Positions 25,908-36,389 of a stretch of DNA of 64,000 nt are shown one piece after another. A model generated the notes under the pieces. The model made no database searches. It was not told the origin of the DNA and saw only the letters and a list, made by a program, of their open reading frames with translations. How positions within the stretch are numbered: the first letter of the stretch is position 1; each line of letters begins with the position of its first letter. Origin of the DNA: Nitrospirota bacterium (GTDB lineage Bacteria > Nitrospirota_A > Leptospirillia > Leptospirillales > Leptospirillaceae); contig JAKCCY010000004.1 in NCBI GenBank assembly GCA_021838765.1, positions 1 to 64,000 of the forward strand. Reading direction: 5' to 3'. The translations under genes were made by a program, and so were the position numbers.

Positions 25908-27815
25908 TCAGTGATTGTCCTTTTTGACATCCTCATATTCTGCATCAACCACTTCCGGTCCGCCTGGAGGAGGAGGTGCCTGACCATCGGAAGGAGGTGC
26001 CGCTGCCTCCTGGGACTTTTTGTAAACCATCTCGGCAATCTTGTGGGAATGTGTTTCAAGCTCCTTGTGAGCCGCTGTCAGAACCTGCGGATCATTCGAC
26101 TCAAGCGCCTTCTTGGCCGTCTCGATGGCTTCCCTATACGTTCCGCGCTCGACATCCCCGATTGTGTCTCCGAGCTCATTCAGGGACTTTTCCGTTGAAT
26201 AGACAAGGGATTCAAGGTTGTTCTTGGCCTCGATGGCTTCTCTCTTGGCCTTGTCTTCGGCGGCATGCATCTCCGCTTCCTTGATCAGACGCTCGATATC
26301 TTCCTTCGAAAGACCACCCTGGGCTGTGATACGGATCGACTGCTCCTTGCCGGTTCCCTTGTCCCTGGCAGAAACATGGACAATTCCGTTCGAATCGATG
26401 TCGAAGGTCACCTCGATCTGGGGAACTCCGCGGGGTGCGGGCGGAATGCCTTCAAGGTCGAACTCTCCCAACAGCTTGTTGTCGGCAGCCATCTCCCGCT
26501 CGCCCTGATAGACCTTGATGGAAACAGATCCCTGGCTGTCGGAGGCTGTGGTGAAAACCTGACTTTTCTTTGTCGGAATCGTCGTGTTCCGCTCGATGAG
26601 CTTTGTAAACACCCCTCCGAGCGTCTCAAGACCGAGAGACAGCGGACTGACGTCAAGAAGAAGAACATCCTTGACCTCTCCCTTCAGGACAGCGCCCTGA
26701 ATGGCTGCTCCAATGGCCACGACCTCATCGGGGTTGACACCCTTGTGTGGCTCTTTTCCAAAAAATTTCTTGACCGTCTCCTGAACTTTGGGCATACGGG
26801 TCTGCCCTCCCACCAACACAACCTCGTCAATCTGGGAGGTTGTCAGGCCAGCGTCGCTCATGGCCTTTTTCACCGGTTCAATGGAGCCGGTGACCAGGTC
26901 GTCCACAAGCTGTTCGAGCTTTGAGCGGGAGATTTTCAGGACCAGATGCTTTGGACCGGTCTGATCTGCGGTGATATAAGGAAGATTGACCTCAGTCTCC
27001 ATCGCGGTCGAAAGCTCGATCTTGGCTTTTTCGGCCGATTCCTTCAATCGCTGGAGTGCCATCTTGTCTTTAGAAAGGTCGATTCCGTTTTCCTTTTTGA
27101 ACTCTGAGATCAGGAAATCGATGATCTTCATATCGAAGTCATCACCACCAAGAAAGGTGTTTCCGTTGGTAGATTTCACCTCAAAGATTCCATCGCCGAT
27201 CTCGAGAACAGAGATATCAAACGTACCGCCACCGAGGTCATAAACAGCAATTTTCTCTTCTTTCTTGCTGTCGAGACCATAGGCCAGGGAGGCCGCAGTC
27301 GGTTCATTGATGATCCTGAGAACGTTCAGTCCGGCGATCTGTCCGGCGTTTTTGGTATCCTGACGCTGGGCATCGTTAAAATAGGCCGGAACCGTAATCA
27401 CAGCTTCCGTTACCTTCTCGCCAAGGTAGTCCTCAGCCGCCTGCTTGAGCTTTCCAAGGATTTTTGCCGAGATTTCAGCCGGGCTGTAAACCCTTCCCCG
27501 AATCTCGACATGGGCATCACCATTTGGAGAGGCAACGATCTTGTAGGGAAGCTTTTTACGGGCATCGGCAACCTCGTCGGAGTTGAATTTCCGGCCGATC
27601 AGTCTTTTTACCGAAAAAATGGTGTTTTCCGGGTTGGTGATCGCCTGGCGCTTTGCGACCTGACCGACGAGAATATCCCCCTTGTCGGTGAATGCCACAA
27701 CCGATGGAGTGATCCGGGAACCTTCCTGATTGGGAATGACAACCGGTTCTCCCCCCTCCATGATGCTGACCACTGAATTTGTCGTTCCAAGATCAATTCC
27801 GATGACTTTTGCCAT
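25908..27815 (-). CDS. dnaK: Chaperone DnaK (Hsp70)
   Basis: The 635-residue Hsp70 opens with [18 protein letters not shown] and shows [49 protein letters not shown] and the linker [19 protein letters not shown] lid domain ends in a short acidic tail ([14 protein letters not shown]). The start at 27813-27815 is the conserved family start; a 22-codon upstream extension is not homologous. Third gene of the CIRCE-controlled operon. Confidence 0.98.
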   Translation of the reverse strand: MAKVIGIDLGTTNSVVSIMEGGEPVVIPNQEGSRITPSVVAFTDKGDILVGQVAKRQAITNPENTIFSVKRLIGRKFNSDEVADARKKLPYKIVASPNGDAHVEIRGRVYSPAEISAKILGKLKQAAEDYLGEKVTEAVITVPAYFNDAQRQDTKNAGQIAGLNVLRIINEPTAASLAYGLDSKKEEKIAVYDLGGGTFDISVLEIGDGIFEVKSTNGNTFLGGDDFDMKIIDFLISEFKKENGIDLSKDKMALQRLKESAEKAKIELSTAMETEVNLPYITADQTGPKHLVLKISRSKLEQLVDDLVTGSIEPVKKAMSDAGLTTSQIDEVVLVGGQTRMPKVQETVKKFFGKEPHKGVNPDEVVAIGAAIQGAVLKGEVKDVLLLDVSPLSLGLETLGGVFTKLIERNTTIPTKKSQVFTTASDSQGSVSIKVYQGEREMAADNKLLGEFDLEGIPPAPRGVPQIEVTFDIDSNGIVHVSARDKGTGKEQSIRITAQGGLSKEDIERLIKEAEMHAAEDKAKREAIEAKNNLESLVYSTEKSLNELGDTIGDVERGTYREAIETAKKALESNDPQVLTAAHKELETHSHKIAEMVYKKSQEAAAPPSDGQAPPPPGGPEVVDAEYEDVKKDNH

Positions 27816-27930
27816 TTTGAACACCGTCCCTTCTTTTAGACTATCCGTTATGAACTGCGACTGCACATCCGATCTGATCACTCACTGAACCCGTCCTTGA
27901 TTGTGGAGACAATCGAAAGACCGGGCAAAT

Positions 27931-28479
27931 CTAAGGCTTCCTTGCCAGAGTCACAAGGCTTGGCCTCAACAAACGATTGTGCAGACGATACCCCTGCTGG
28001 TAAACATCAACGACCGTCCCCTCCGGGACAGACGAAGTCTCCGAATACCCCATAGCCTCATGGACATTCGGATCAAAAACTTCCCCATGGGTCGGCACTT
28101 TTGTCACATGGTACTTCTCCAGAAGCTCCTCAAACTGTTTTTGAGTCAGTCTGACCCCATCGATCAGGGACTTGATATCCGCTCCGCTTGACTGCTGCTT
28201 TTCAAAATGGTGCAGTGCCCGGTCAAGGTTATCCAGAACAGGCAGAAAGGCGGACAAAAGGGATTCATTCGCAAATTTTCTGGACTCTTCCGTATCCCTT
28301 CCGACCCTTTTTCGGTAATTGTCAAAGTCGGCAAAAAGGCGAATATACTGCTCTTTCCAGTTTTCCTGTTCGGAAGGAGCGTTCTGATTCTCCCCCCCAA
28401 CGGGATTTTCAGATTGCTCTTCCCCATCCGGAGACGCTGCTCCGGATGGTTTCTCCTCACGAAATTCCTCTTCCATCAT
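27931..28479 (-). CDS. grpE: Nucleotide exchange factor GrpE
   Basis: GrpE releases ADP from DnaK. From the tandem ATG ATG at 28474-28479 the product is about 182 residues. It has an acidic low-complexity N-terminus (MMEEEFREEKPSG), a long coiled coil containing RLFADFDNYRKRVGRD and FLPVLDNLDRALHHFE, and the beta-domain signature EVFDPNVHEAMGY...VVDVYQQGYRLHNRLLRPSLV. AGAGGA precedes the first ATG closely, favouring the second ATG or both. Confidence 0.96.
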   Translation of the reverse strand: MMEEEFREEKPSGAASPDGEEQSENPVGGENQNAPSEQENWKEQYIRLFADFDNYRKRVGRDTEESRKFANESLLSAFLPVLDNLDRALHHFEKQQSSGADIKSLIDGVRLTQKQFEELLEKYHVTKVPTHGEVFDPNVHEAMGYSETSSVPEGTVVDVYQQGYRLHNRLLRPSLVTLARKP

Positions 28480-28606
28480 TCCTCTTTTCTTCTTTATGTC
28501 TTTTTTGAGTCCCCGTTCTCTTTTCCTGAGTGACACACCGATACGCAACACACAAAAAACCAATCGGAAAGACGATCAACACCCCGAATCCATAACCGGA
28601 GCTTCG

Positions 28607-29650
28607 CTACGAATTGATGTGCGAAGTCGGAGGCATCACCTCTTCAATCCATAAGTTCAGACGATCGGACAAATACATCATGATGGGAATAACCTGGTCA
28701 TACTGCATCCGGATTGGCCCGACCAGGCCGATCGAGCCAAGCCAGACATTCCCGTTACGAAGAGGAATGGAGATCAGGGTACACGGCTCCAGAGCCCTCA
28801 CCGGTATTTCGTTTCCAATCCTCAGAGCCATCTGGTCTTCCGTGAGCAGCTCTTCAAAAATCCTGTAGAGAGCGGACTGTTCCTCGAAGACCTCCATGAT
28901 CTCCCGTAAGGTATTTGCATTCTTGAACTCGGGAACTTCTGCAAAATAAGAGGTGCAAAACACCCTGACATCGGGCTCGGGGGAAAGCGATGTCAACTGG
29001 GTAAAAACATCCAGCAACGACCTTCCCAGCGCCTCAAGCTCCGACACGATCTCGCTCCGAACCTGAAGCAGCGTCTTGTGACGGGCTCTCCGGCTGAGCT
29101 CCTGCCCCATGGAGATGACTTCCTGGATATCCACATTTTCCGGGATCAAAAGCGTCTTTTTCAACAACGAACCTGATTCGGTTATCACAACCATCAGGAC
29201 ATGCCGGGGAGAAATCTGGACAAGATCGAGAGAGAGAAGGCACTCTTCAAGATTTGTCCCGGTTCCCAGGAGAATCCCCGTGGATCGAGTCATCCTGCTG
29301 ACCAGATTGATGACCGTTGACAGGACGGAGAGCAAATCCGGCGATGCCGTATCCGCAAGAACCGCATCAAGAAGATGCGCCAGTTGATCCACCGACTCGG
29401 ACTCGAGCCCCGGGAATCGGGTGTTGTCCACAAAATACCGAAAACCCTTTGGGGTCGGAACCCTTCCTGCAGAGGTATGCGGGTGCATCAGATAACCCGT
29501 TTCCTCAAGATCCGCCATGACATTTCTGATCGTGGCCGGGGAATAGTTCAGCCCGAACTGCCGGTTGACCGCCCGGGAGCCAATCGGACTGGCATTCCTA
29601 ATATACCCCACCACCGTCGCATTTAAAACTTCCCAACTTCTTTCATCCAT
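28607..29650 (-). CDS. hrcA: Heat-inducible transcription repressor HrcA
   Basis: HrcA binds CIRCE and represses groE/dnaK operons. The 347-residue product has a winged-helix N-terminus with PIGSRAVNRQFGLNYSPATIRNVMADLEE, GYLMHPHTSAGRVPTPKGFRYFVD and a GAF-like C-terminal half ending in LNLWIEEVMPP. The ATG at 29648-29650 (MDERSWEV) is selected because AGAGGTGG is 5-8 nt upstream and the length fits the family. The upstream TTG/ATG pair starts only a few bases from CIRCE. Confidence 0.96.
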   Translation of the reverse strand: MDERSWEVLNATVVGYIRNASPIGSRAVNRQFGLNYSPATIRNVMADLEETGYLMHPHTSAGRVPTPKGFRYFVDNTRFPGLESESVDQLAHLLDAVLADTASPDLLSVLSTVINLVSRMTRSTGILLGTGTNLEECLLSLDLVQISPRHVLMVVITESGSLLKKTLLIPENVDIQEVISMGQELSRRARHKTLLQVRSEIVSELEALGRSLLDVFTQLTSLSPEPDVRVFCTSYFAEVPEFKNANTLREIMEVFEEQSALYRIFEELLTEDQMALRIGNEIPVRALEPCTLISIPLRNGNVWLGSIGLVGPIRMQYDQVIPIMMYLSDRLNLWIEEVMPPTSHINS

Positions 29651-29692
29651 GTCTGCCACCTCTACTGCATCTGCACAGGTGCCCATCAAAAA

Positions 29693-29719
29693 TTAGCACT
29701 CGCATCAAGTGAGTGCTAA
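29693..29719. promoter_or_regulatory. CIRCE operator (HrcA binding site)
   Basis: Perfect consensus TTAGCACTC (29693-29701), 9-nt spacer, GAGTGCTAA (29711-29719). It lies between the promoter and hrcA, so HrcA autoregulates hrcA-grpE-dnaK. GroEL-dependent HrcA folding is the known logic of this system. Confidence 0.98.
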
Positions 29720-29720
29720 A

Positions 29721-29750
29721 ACGATATCAGGGCACATATCCCCATGTCAA
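29721..29750 (-). promoter_or_regulatory. Promoter of the hrcA operon
   Basis: On the minus strand TTGACA (29745-29750) and TATCGT (29721-29726) are 18 nt apart. CIRCE begins one or two bases downstream of the -10, so bound HrcA would cover the transcription start. Confidence 0.65.
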
Positions 29751-29812
29751 GCAATCAGGGCTTCATTCAGCAACAGGATGGTCAAGGTAAGGGAAAGACA
29801 AACCAGAAAAAC

Positions 29813-31405
29813 CTAATCGGCCACCATCTCTTTTTGGGGATGGGAAATCGCGGAGCGCTCAAAGCCGAAGATTGCGAACAGAAGCAGCAGACAGGAGATG
29901 GAGGTCAAAAGGTAGAGATTCCCAAAAGAGAGCATCATCGCCTGGGCATCAAGAGTCTGGTTCATAAGGGCAAAGGACAATGGACCCGCCGCCTGGGGCG
30001 AGACACCATGGGCGATAAAGAGTGAGTTCAGCATCTGGGAGTGTTGCTCAAAAAAGGGAGCGGAATTCGAGAGGTGTGCCGAAAGGTCACTCCGATGTTG
30101 CTGTTCGAACCGCTCAAGCATCGTCGTCATGAAGGCAATGCCGACCGTTCCCCCGATCTGGCCCATCATACTGACCAACGCTGCACCTGAAGAGACCTTC
30201 TCCCTGGAGAGAGTCGACATGGCCAAGGTCATGATCGGCGGGAAGAGGCAGGCAAGTCCGATCCCTCTTTCGATCAGGGGCCAGAAAACCGCATCGGGGC
30301 CGATCTGGATCGAAAGGGAAGAGAGTCCATGAAGGGAAAGAAGAAGAATGCCCATCCCGGCAAACATGATGGGTAAAAGAGGAGCCTTTCCCATCGCTCC
30401 ACCGACAAACATGGCGGTAAAGGTAAAGGAAAGGATACCCGGAAGAAGGACAACCCCCATTTTATAGGGGTTCCAGCCGAGAAGGATCTGTCCCATCAGA
30501 GGAACGGTAAACAGCGTTCCGAAATACACAATCCCCAGAAAAAACAGACCGAAACAGCCTGCCGCAAGAGATCTGTTTTTCAGAACCCTGAGATCGATGA
30601 GGGGATGCTTCGCCATAAACTGCCGAACGATAAAAAGCGGGAGACTGATCACAGCGATCCAGAAGCTGGCCCGTATCAGCGGAGAATCGAACCAGGCAAA
30701 CTCCTGGCCATTTTCCAGAAAGATCTGGAGGGCAGGAATGCCGAGGGCGAGAAGAAGGATCCCCCAGACATCAGCGGTCTCTTCGTGATTGGTAAACGGA
30801 GAGTTCCTGATCACCTTGTAGGACAATGCGGTCAGGACGATCCCGATCGGCACATTGATGTAAAACATCCACGGCCAGCTGAGATGATAGGCGATATATC
30901 CGCCGATCACAGGACCTACCGCAGGGCCAAGGCTGATGCCGATCGCAAAAAGCGCATTGGCCAGACCAACAAGTCTTGAAGGATACGCTTCAATCAAAAG
31001 AGCCTGGCTTGTCGCAAAAAAAGCCGCTCCGCTCACCCCCTGCAACATCCTGAAGATCACGAGTTCCGGCATGGATGTCGACTGTGCGCAGAAAAAGGAA
31101 AAAATGGTGAAAAAAAACACCGACCCCGTAAAATAGACTTTTCTGCCAATTTTATCGGCAAAAAAACGGGTCATGGGGATCATCAGGATATTGCCGATCG
31201 AATAAGCGGTAATGATCCAGGCAACCTCATCGACAGTGGCATCAAGCCCGCCCATCATCTTCGGAAGACCGACGTTGACAACCGTCGAGTCGACCGTTTC
31301 GATCAGTGTGGCTCCGATGGCACAGACAGTGACAAGGATCCTTTCCCGCATCGGATAGCCCAGATCACCCTCATGGGCAGCCGTGGCGACAGGAGTCTCC
31401 GTCAT
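29813..31405 (-). CDS. EmrB-type MFS exporter (DHA2 family), first pump
   Basis: The 530-residue 14-helix transporter has the DHA2 motifs: TLIETVDSTVVNVGLPKM in helix 1, MIPMTRFFADKIGRKV (motif A) and LGPAVGPVIGGYI (motif C). EmrB-type pumps extrude hydrophobic toxins through an EmrA adaptor and a TolC channel using the proton gradient. It lies 9 nt downstream of its own HlyD-type adaptor. AGGAG lies 6-7 nt before the ATG. It is the last gene of the TetR-linked operon. Substrate unknown. Confidence 0.92.
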   Translation of the reverse strand: MTETPVATAAHEGDLGYPMRERILVTVCAIGATLIETVDSTVVNVGLPKMMGGLDATVDEVAWIITAYSIGNILMIPMTRFFADKIGRKVYFTGSVFFFTIFSFFCAQSTSMPELVIFRMLQGVSGAAFFATSQALLIEAYPSRLVGLANALFAIGISLGPAVGPVIGGYIAYHLSWPWMFYINVPIGIVLTALSYKVIRNSPFTNHEETADVWGILLLALGIPALQIFLENGQEFAWFDSPLIRASFWIAVISLPLFIVRQFMAKHPLIDLRVLKNRSLAAGCFGLFFLGIVYFGTLFTVPLMGQILLGWNPYKMGVVLLPGILSFTFTAMFVGGAMGKAPLLPIMFAGMGILLLSLHGLSSLSIQIGPDAVFWPLIERGIGLACLFPPIMTLAMSTLSREKVSSGAALVSMMGQIGGTVGIAFMTTMLERFEQQHRSDLSAHLSNSAPFFEQHSQMLNSLFIAHGVSPQAAGPLSFALMNQTLDAQAMMLSFGNLYLLTSISCLLLLFAIFGFERSAISHPQKEMVAD

Positions 31406-31414
31406 CCCGATCTC

Positions 31415-32377
31415 CTAATGGCCAAAAGCCGGATGGTAGGAAGGGTCAACATGGACTGTGGGAACAACCGAAAGACCAGGAATGAGAAGGTGGTCCGGAT
31501 CCGAGTCCGGCAAAAGGGCAATGCGCACAGGAACCCTCTGAACAACCTTTGTAAAGTTTCCGGTGGCATTTTCGGGGGGCAAAAGGGCCATGATCGCACC
31601 TGTCGCCTGCTGGATACTCTCGACTTTCCCCTTGAAGACCCGGTCAGGATAGGCATCCACATGAATCGTGACAGGATCACCGACCTTCATGTGCGTGATT
31701 CTGGTCTCCTTCATGTTCGCAATCACCCAGGTGTGAAACGGAATGATCGTTGCAAGGGACAGTCCGGGAGAGACATACATACCAAGACTTGCCGTCCGGT
31801 TGGTGAATCGCCCGGAAACATCAGAGACAATCTTGAGATAGTGCTTGTTCAGCAAGTCGGCTGCCAGGGCAGCCTGCATTTTCTTCACCATCGCCCGGTC
31901 AAGGGAAATTTGTTTTTTGGCCTTTGATAGCTCGTGATGGGCAATCCTCAGGGCAACGTCCAGATGCTCCAGATCCTCCTCCGTCGCATATCCTCCCCTG
32001 GAAAGGACCACTCCCCTGTCCCTGTCCGATTGTGCCTTTAAAAGATTCTGTTCGGCAATCCGCATCTGGCTGACATCAAGGGGGATCTTTCTGGTCACAG
32101 AAACAAGGTCCGCCCGTTCAACATCAAGGCGGGCAAGAACATCTTTGGGATCAAGCTCCAGGAGAAGGTCTCCCGGATGGACGATCTGATTGTCATGAAC
32201 ATAGATTTTGGTGACAACACCAGGGATACGTGTTGTCACCATATGGGGACGGGCAGTCATAAAGGCATCCGTCGTGGAAACATTTCGTTCACGGTCCCTG
32301 ACCCACCATAGTCCCATCAGGACAAGTGCCAAAATGAAAGTACCGCCTGCCAGAAACTTCAAGTAATGCTTGTTCAA
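31415..32377 (-). CDS. EmrA/HlyD-type membrane fusion protein, first pump
   Basis: The 320-residue periplasmic adaptor has one N-terminal membrane helix (FLAGGTFILALVLMGLWWV), a biotinyl-lipoyl-like half (MVTTRIPGVVTKIYVHDNQIVHPGDLLLELD), a coiled-coil hairpin (about residues 95-165), and a beta-barrel segment with WVIANMKETRITHMKVGD and PPENATGNFTKVVQRVPVRI, typical of EmrA. It starts at TTG with GGGAGG 6 nt upstream and precedes the EmrB gene. Confidence 0.92.
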   Translation of the reverse strand: MNKHYLKFLAGGTFILALVLMGLWWVRDRERNVSTTDAFMTARPHMVTTRIPGVVTKIYVHDNQIVHPGDLLLELDPKDVLARLDVERADLVSVTRKIPLDVSQMRIAEQNLLKAQSDRDRGVVLSRGGYATEEDLEHLDVALRIAHHELSKAKKQISLDRAMVKKMQAALAADLLNKHYLKIVSDVSGRFTNRTASLGMYVSPGLSLATIIPFHTWVIANMKETRITHMKVGDPVTIHVDAYPDRVFKGKVESIQQATGAIMALLPPENATGNFTKVVQRVPVRIALLPDSDPDHLLIPGLSVVPTVHVDPSYHPAFGH

Positions 32378-32422
32378 TGAATCCTCCCGATCAATCCAAG
32401 GTCTTCTTCAGAAATCCATCCG

Positions 32423-33826
32423 TCAAGGAATCGCTTCATGTCCGTCGGGGCTTAAAAGCCCCTCCGCATACTTATAGTCCACCCATCGCATGATCACGTC
32501 ATAATGAGCCTGGACATAAATGGAAAGAGACCTTCTCAATTGCGTTTCGGCATCCACAACATCCACCGATCTGGCCGTGCCGACCCTGAATGCCCGTTCC
32601 ATCAACTCATCATTTTCTTCGGCATACTGTTTGGCAAGCTTAGCTTCGGAGAGCCGTGACTTTGCCTCGCGAAGAAGAATAGCCGCAGAACGAAGCTGTG
32701 AGCGGACCTCCTGACGGGTCTCTTCATACTGGTTTTTCGCAGCACTTTCACGGGCCCTGGCTCCGTGCACCTGGTCCATGACAAGTCCTCCCTGATAGAT
32801 GGGGATGTTGAGCATGCCCCCGATGGAAAAACTCGAGAATGCGTTGTTGGGAATAGCGGGACTCCCCAATGCCTGTGTCGGTATCTGCGCCAGGAAATAG
32901 GATCCGTTTCCCGTCAGCGTAGGATAGTTCTGGCTTTTCGCTCCAAGAAGGGTTTCATGACTTGAAAGGACCGCGTCATGGGAAGCCAGCAGATCGGGGC
33001 GGTTTTGGTAGGCCAGTTCCAGATCACCCTCTTTTGTATGGCCAAAGCTACTGTCACCGGGAAAATACGGCTGGACCTGAATATGGGCTCCTTTTGGAAG
33101 TCCTATGGCCTTTCGAAGCGTCACGAGCGCGACATCCCGATCCCCTTCCGCCTGAATTTTCGACATGATAGCATTTTCAAGGTTGACCCTGGCTTGTGTC
33201 ACATCGATCTTGAGCCCCACACCGGCCGACAGTCGTGACTCCGCTTCTTCTAGATGTTTTTTGGCATCATCCTCACCAGCGATCGCAACCCTGAGTCCCT
33301 GCTCCTTGTCCAGGACATTCAGGTAGGCAATATCCACTTCATGGATCAAATCCAGAGACAGCTTGCGAAGTTTTTCTTTCTCCTCATCCCTTGCCCGTCT
33401 CTCAAAGGAGACTTGATGGCCTGTCCGCCCAAAATCATAAATCAGCTGATTGACCCCAACGGTAAAAAGCTGATAGTCCAGAAACTGGTAGCCCGGAAAA
33501 AGGAAATACCCCAGAAAGCTGTTTCCGTAGTTGTTCTGGTAACTTGCCTGCACTTGGGGAAGATAAGAAGATTTCGCACCGCGGACATCATAGGTTCTGG
33601 ACTTGAGGAGATCCTTTTCGGACTTCAGGTTGGGTCGGAGCTTGAATGCCTCGTCGAGCGCCTCTTTTAAGGTCATGTTACCGGAATCCGCCAGGGCTCT
33701 TCCCACTGACAGCGGAGAAAATACAAGAATGGAAAAAGCAAAAATCCAAAAAAGCTTTTTCCCTGATTTCCCCAAAAGACCGGATTGTTGATCGACTTGC
33801 CTTTTTACTGAAACAACAGGCCTCAT
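32423..33826 (-). CDS. TolC-family outer-membrane efflux channel
   Basis: The 467-residue protein has a signal peptide (FWIFAFSILVFSPLSVGRALA), two outer-membrane efflux protein repeats with long helical hairpins, and the expected internal duplication (LTLKEALDEAFKLRPNL-type start and AELAYQNRPDL in the second half). TolC trimers form the outer-membrane exit duct. It is encoded between the two EmrA/EmrB pairs of the operon and overlaps the second EmrB by 4 nt, suggesting that one channel may serve both pumps. Confidence 0.92.
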   Translation of the reverse strand: MRPVVSVKRQVDQQSGLLGKSGKKLFWIFAFSILVFSPLSVGRALADSGNMTLKEALDEAFKLRPNLKSEKDLLKSRTYDVRGAKSSYLPQVQASYQNNYGNSFLGYFLFPGYQFLDYQLFTVGVNQLIYDFGRTGHQVSFERRARDEEKEKLRKLSLDLIHEVDIAYLNVLDKEQGLRVAIAGEDDAKKHLEEAESRLSAGVGLKIDVTQARVNLENAIMSKIQAEGDRDVALVTLRKAIGLPKGAHIQVQPYFPGDSSFGHTKEGDLELAYQNRPDLLASHDAVLSSHETLLGAKSQNYPTLTGNGSYFLAQIPTQALGSPAIPNNAFSSFSIGGMLNIPIYQGGLVMDQVHGARARESAAKNQYEETRQEVRSQLRSAAILLREAKSRLSEAKLAKQYAEENDELMERAFRVGTARSVDVVDAETQLRRSLSIYVQAHYDVIMRWVDYKYAEGLLSPDGHEAIP

Positions 33827-35421
33827 TCCGCAAAACCCCCCATTGTTGACTTGTCTGTTGGTTTTCCCGCCAGTGACTCGTGGGTAAACCTCTTCATCAG
33901 AAAAATGATCGGAATCCCCAAAAGACCAAACAGACCGGCGTAAAGAAACGTATTGTTATAGGCAGAGATACTGGCCTGCATATGGATCATCTGGGAAAGA
34001 AGCCCGTTGGCAACTCCCGATCCGCTCTCATTGATCAAAAGCCCATGATGGGCTTCAAGGTGAATCTGGGCGAGCGTTTTCTGCATCGGGTAAGCGCTCA
34101 GGATATCATGGGAACGATATTGGTCCACAAAAGAAGCTGTTCTATGATCAAGAATATTTCCCAATATGGCAACTCCAACCGCTCCACCCAGCTGGAGAGT
34201 GTTGCTTTGAAGCATCGATGCCAGACCGATATGACGAGGCTCCACCAGATTCTGGGGAAGACTTGAGAGCAAGGCATTGATCAGACCCATCGAAAGACCA
34301 AAAAGCAGCTGTGGAAACAGCAGCTGATAAAACGAAGGGACATTCGTTAAAAACGTGAAAAACATCTGGGAGAGACCCAAAAGCGCAAATCCTGCAAAAA
34401 GAATTATGCGCTTCCCCCTGTCGGTACTCCGTGAGGAGAGAATACCCATGATTGGCATAAAGATTCCCGCCATCAACGAAGTCGGCAACAGGACCAGTCC
34501 GGCATCGATCGACGGGAAGCGATTGTAGCTCTGCACAAACAGGGGAAGAAGGAACATCCGCCCAAAAAGACTGATCGCCCTTGTCAGCGACAGCAGGATC
34601 ACCAGAGAAAAGTCCCAGTTTCTGAAAATCGACAGGTCAAGGATCGGATGTTTGACCGAAAAGGCTGTATAAACATACACCCAGAATGAAATGCTCATGA
34701 CTGTCCAGCATTCGTAGACAAATCTTGAATCCCACCCCCACCGTTCCCCCTCGGTAATCCCCATCTGCAGAAAGGCAAGAGTCATTCCAAGAGAGATAAA
34801 GCCCGCATAATCAAAAGGAAGGACCTTGGCGGGAGGATCATTTCTCAGAATCAGAAAGGTGACAAAAAACGACAGGATTCCCACCGGGATATTTACGAAA
34901 AAAATATCTCTCCAATTAAAATTGTCGATCAGGTAGCCGCCCAGAATGGGGCCGATCGTCGGTGCCAGAACGATCACGATACCAAAGAAACCGAAGGCCT
35001 TCGACCTGTCCGCCGGGGTGAACGCCTCTGTAATGATCGTAAATCCAAGGGGCATCATGAGACCACCGCCGATCGCCTGAATGACCCGAAAAAAAATCAT
35101 CGCGTTCAAATTGGGGGAAAGACCGCAGAAAAAGGAAGAGAGGGTAAAAAGAAAGGTCGAAAACAGATACAGCTTTTTTGCGCCGACCAGGGACCTTCCC
35201 CACGCCGAAGCAAGAGTGATTACGGCAAAACTCATGGCATAGGCCGAAATGACCCAGCGAACCTCGTCAATATCGGTATCAAGACTTCCCACCATATTCG
35301 GAAGGGCAACATTGACAATGGTCGTATCCAGAACCGGAAGAAAAAGCCCCAGCATGACCGCTCCAAGAGCCCACCAGCGGTAATTGGGAGATTCGTCAAA
35401 CAGTCCTTCCGCGACATTCAC
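33823..35421 (-). CDS. EmrB-type MFS exporter (DHA2 family), second pump
   Basis: The 532-residue DHA2 transporter has FLPVLDTTIVNVALPNMVG in helix 1, WVISAYAMSFAVI, motif C LAPTIGPILGGYLIDNFNWRDIFFVN, and 14 predicted helices. The GTG at 35419-35421 overlaps the preceding adaptor stop (GTGA); a TTG one codon earlier is possible. It is clearly divergent from the other pump in the same operon, and its helix-1 motif is the more canonical of the two. Confidence 0.93.
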   Translation of the reverse strand: MNVAEGLFDESPNYRWWALGAVMLGLFLPVLDTTIVNVALPNMVGSLDTDIDEVRWVISAYAMSFAVITLASAWGRSLVGAKKLYLFSTFLFTLSSFFCGLSPNLNAMIFFRVIQAIGGGLMMPLGFTIITEAFTPADRSKAFGFFGIVIVLAPTIGPILGGYLIDNFNWRDIFFVNIPVGILSFFVTFLILRNDPPAKVLPFDYAGFISLGMTLAFLQMGITEGERWGWDSRFVYECWTVMSISFWVYVYTAFSVKHPILDLSIFRNWDFSLVILLSLTRAISLFGRMFLLPLFVQSYNRFPSIDAGLVLLPTSLMAGIFMPIMGILSSRSTDRGKRIILFAGFALLGLSQMFFTFLTNVPSFYQLLFPQLLFGLSMGLINALLSSLPQNLVEPRHIGLASMLQSNTLQLGGAVGVAILGNILDHRTASFVDQYRSHDILSAYPMQKTLAQIHLEAHHGLLINESGSGVANGLLSQMIHMQASISAYNNTFLYAGLFGLLGIPIIFLMKRFTHESLAGKPTDKSTMGGFAE

Positions 35422-36389
35422 CAAGGGCTTCCCTTCCTGATATGGATCTTGATCTCGGCCGACATTCCCGGCAACAGCTTTAAAGATTTCGCATCATCCA
35501 CCTGGATGCGGACAGGAATTCTCTGAACAACCTTCACAAAGGTTCCTGACGCATTTTCCGCGGGCAACAGGGAGATTGCGGCGGCGGAGGTGGGAAGGAT
35601 CCTCTCCACATGGCCGTGGAAATGACGTGAGGGATAGGTATCAATGTCGATGTCGACCGGTTGTCCGACCCTGACATGTCCCATCCTGGTCTCCTTGACC
35701 TTTGCAAGAATCCAGAAAACATTGGGGTCCGACACCGATAAGATCGGCTGACCCGGAGAGACAACCTGCCCGATCTGTCCGATCCGTTCCACAATTTGCC
35801 CGTTGATCGGAGAATGAACCGTATAGTTCAGCGGGTGGGATTCCGAGATAGACAATGCCATCCGATCGGTCATAACCAGTCTTTTCGTACGGTAAAGCTG
35901 AACATCAAGATCCTTCAGCCGGGTTTTCAGAGCCTCCAGGTCCTGTGCGGTAATGAATCCGTTCTTGTGGAGCTTCACACCCCTGGCATAATCATCTTTT
36001 GCCTGCTTCTCCCGAAGGGTGAGGGATTCTTCATCCTTGAGGCTCGATTCCAGATTCCGGTAATCCGATGCATTCATCCGGTTGATCCCCGAAAGGGCAT
36101 GAAATCCGGTGATATCGATTCTCGCAAGCTCCATCCCCTTTGAAACAGGATCTCCGATATTGTAGGGCAAGGACATGATCCGCCCCTGGGTGTTTGCCGA
36201 AATCAGGATAATGTTTCCATCCACCATGGCATCTTCCGCGGTGACATAGTAATCAAGGTATCTTGAATAGAGAAAAACGACTACAAGAGTCCCAATGATA
36301 CCCAGGATGGGGATCAGTTTTTTGGGTGACAGAAGCGATCGCATGGGGGAAAGGGTCACATCGCTCCTTTTATCACTCCCTTCGCTCAT
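35418..36389 (-). CDS. EmrA/HlyD-type membrane fusion protein, second pump
   Basis: The 323-residue adaptor has a membrane helix LIPILGIIGTLVVVFLYSRYL, YVTAEDAMVDGNIILISANTQG, a coiled-coil hairpin (about residues 100-170), WILAKVKETRMGHVRVGQ and LLPAENASGTFVKVVQRIPVRI. The order and motifs are those of EmrA. It starts in a 4-nt overlap with the tetraheme cytochrome gene, so the cytochrome and the adaptor should be translated from the same message. Confidence 0.92.
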   Translation of the reverse strand: MSEGSDKRSDVTLSPMRSLLSPKKLIPILGIIGTLVVVFLYSRYLDYYVTAEDAMVDGNIILISANTQGRIMSLPYNIGDPVSKGMELARIDITGFHALSGINRMNASDYRNLESSLKDEESLTLREKQAKDDYARGVKLHKNGFITAQDLEALKTRLKDLDVQLYRTKRLVMTDRMALSISESHPLNYTVHSPINGQIVERIGQIGQVVSPGQPILSVSDPNVFWILAKVKETRMGHVRVGQPVDIDIDTYPSRHFHGHVERILPTSAAAISLLPAENASGTFVKVVQRIPVRIQVDDAKSLKLLPGMSAEIKIHIRKGSPW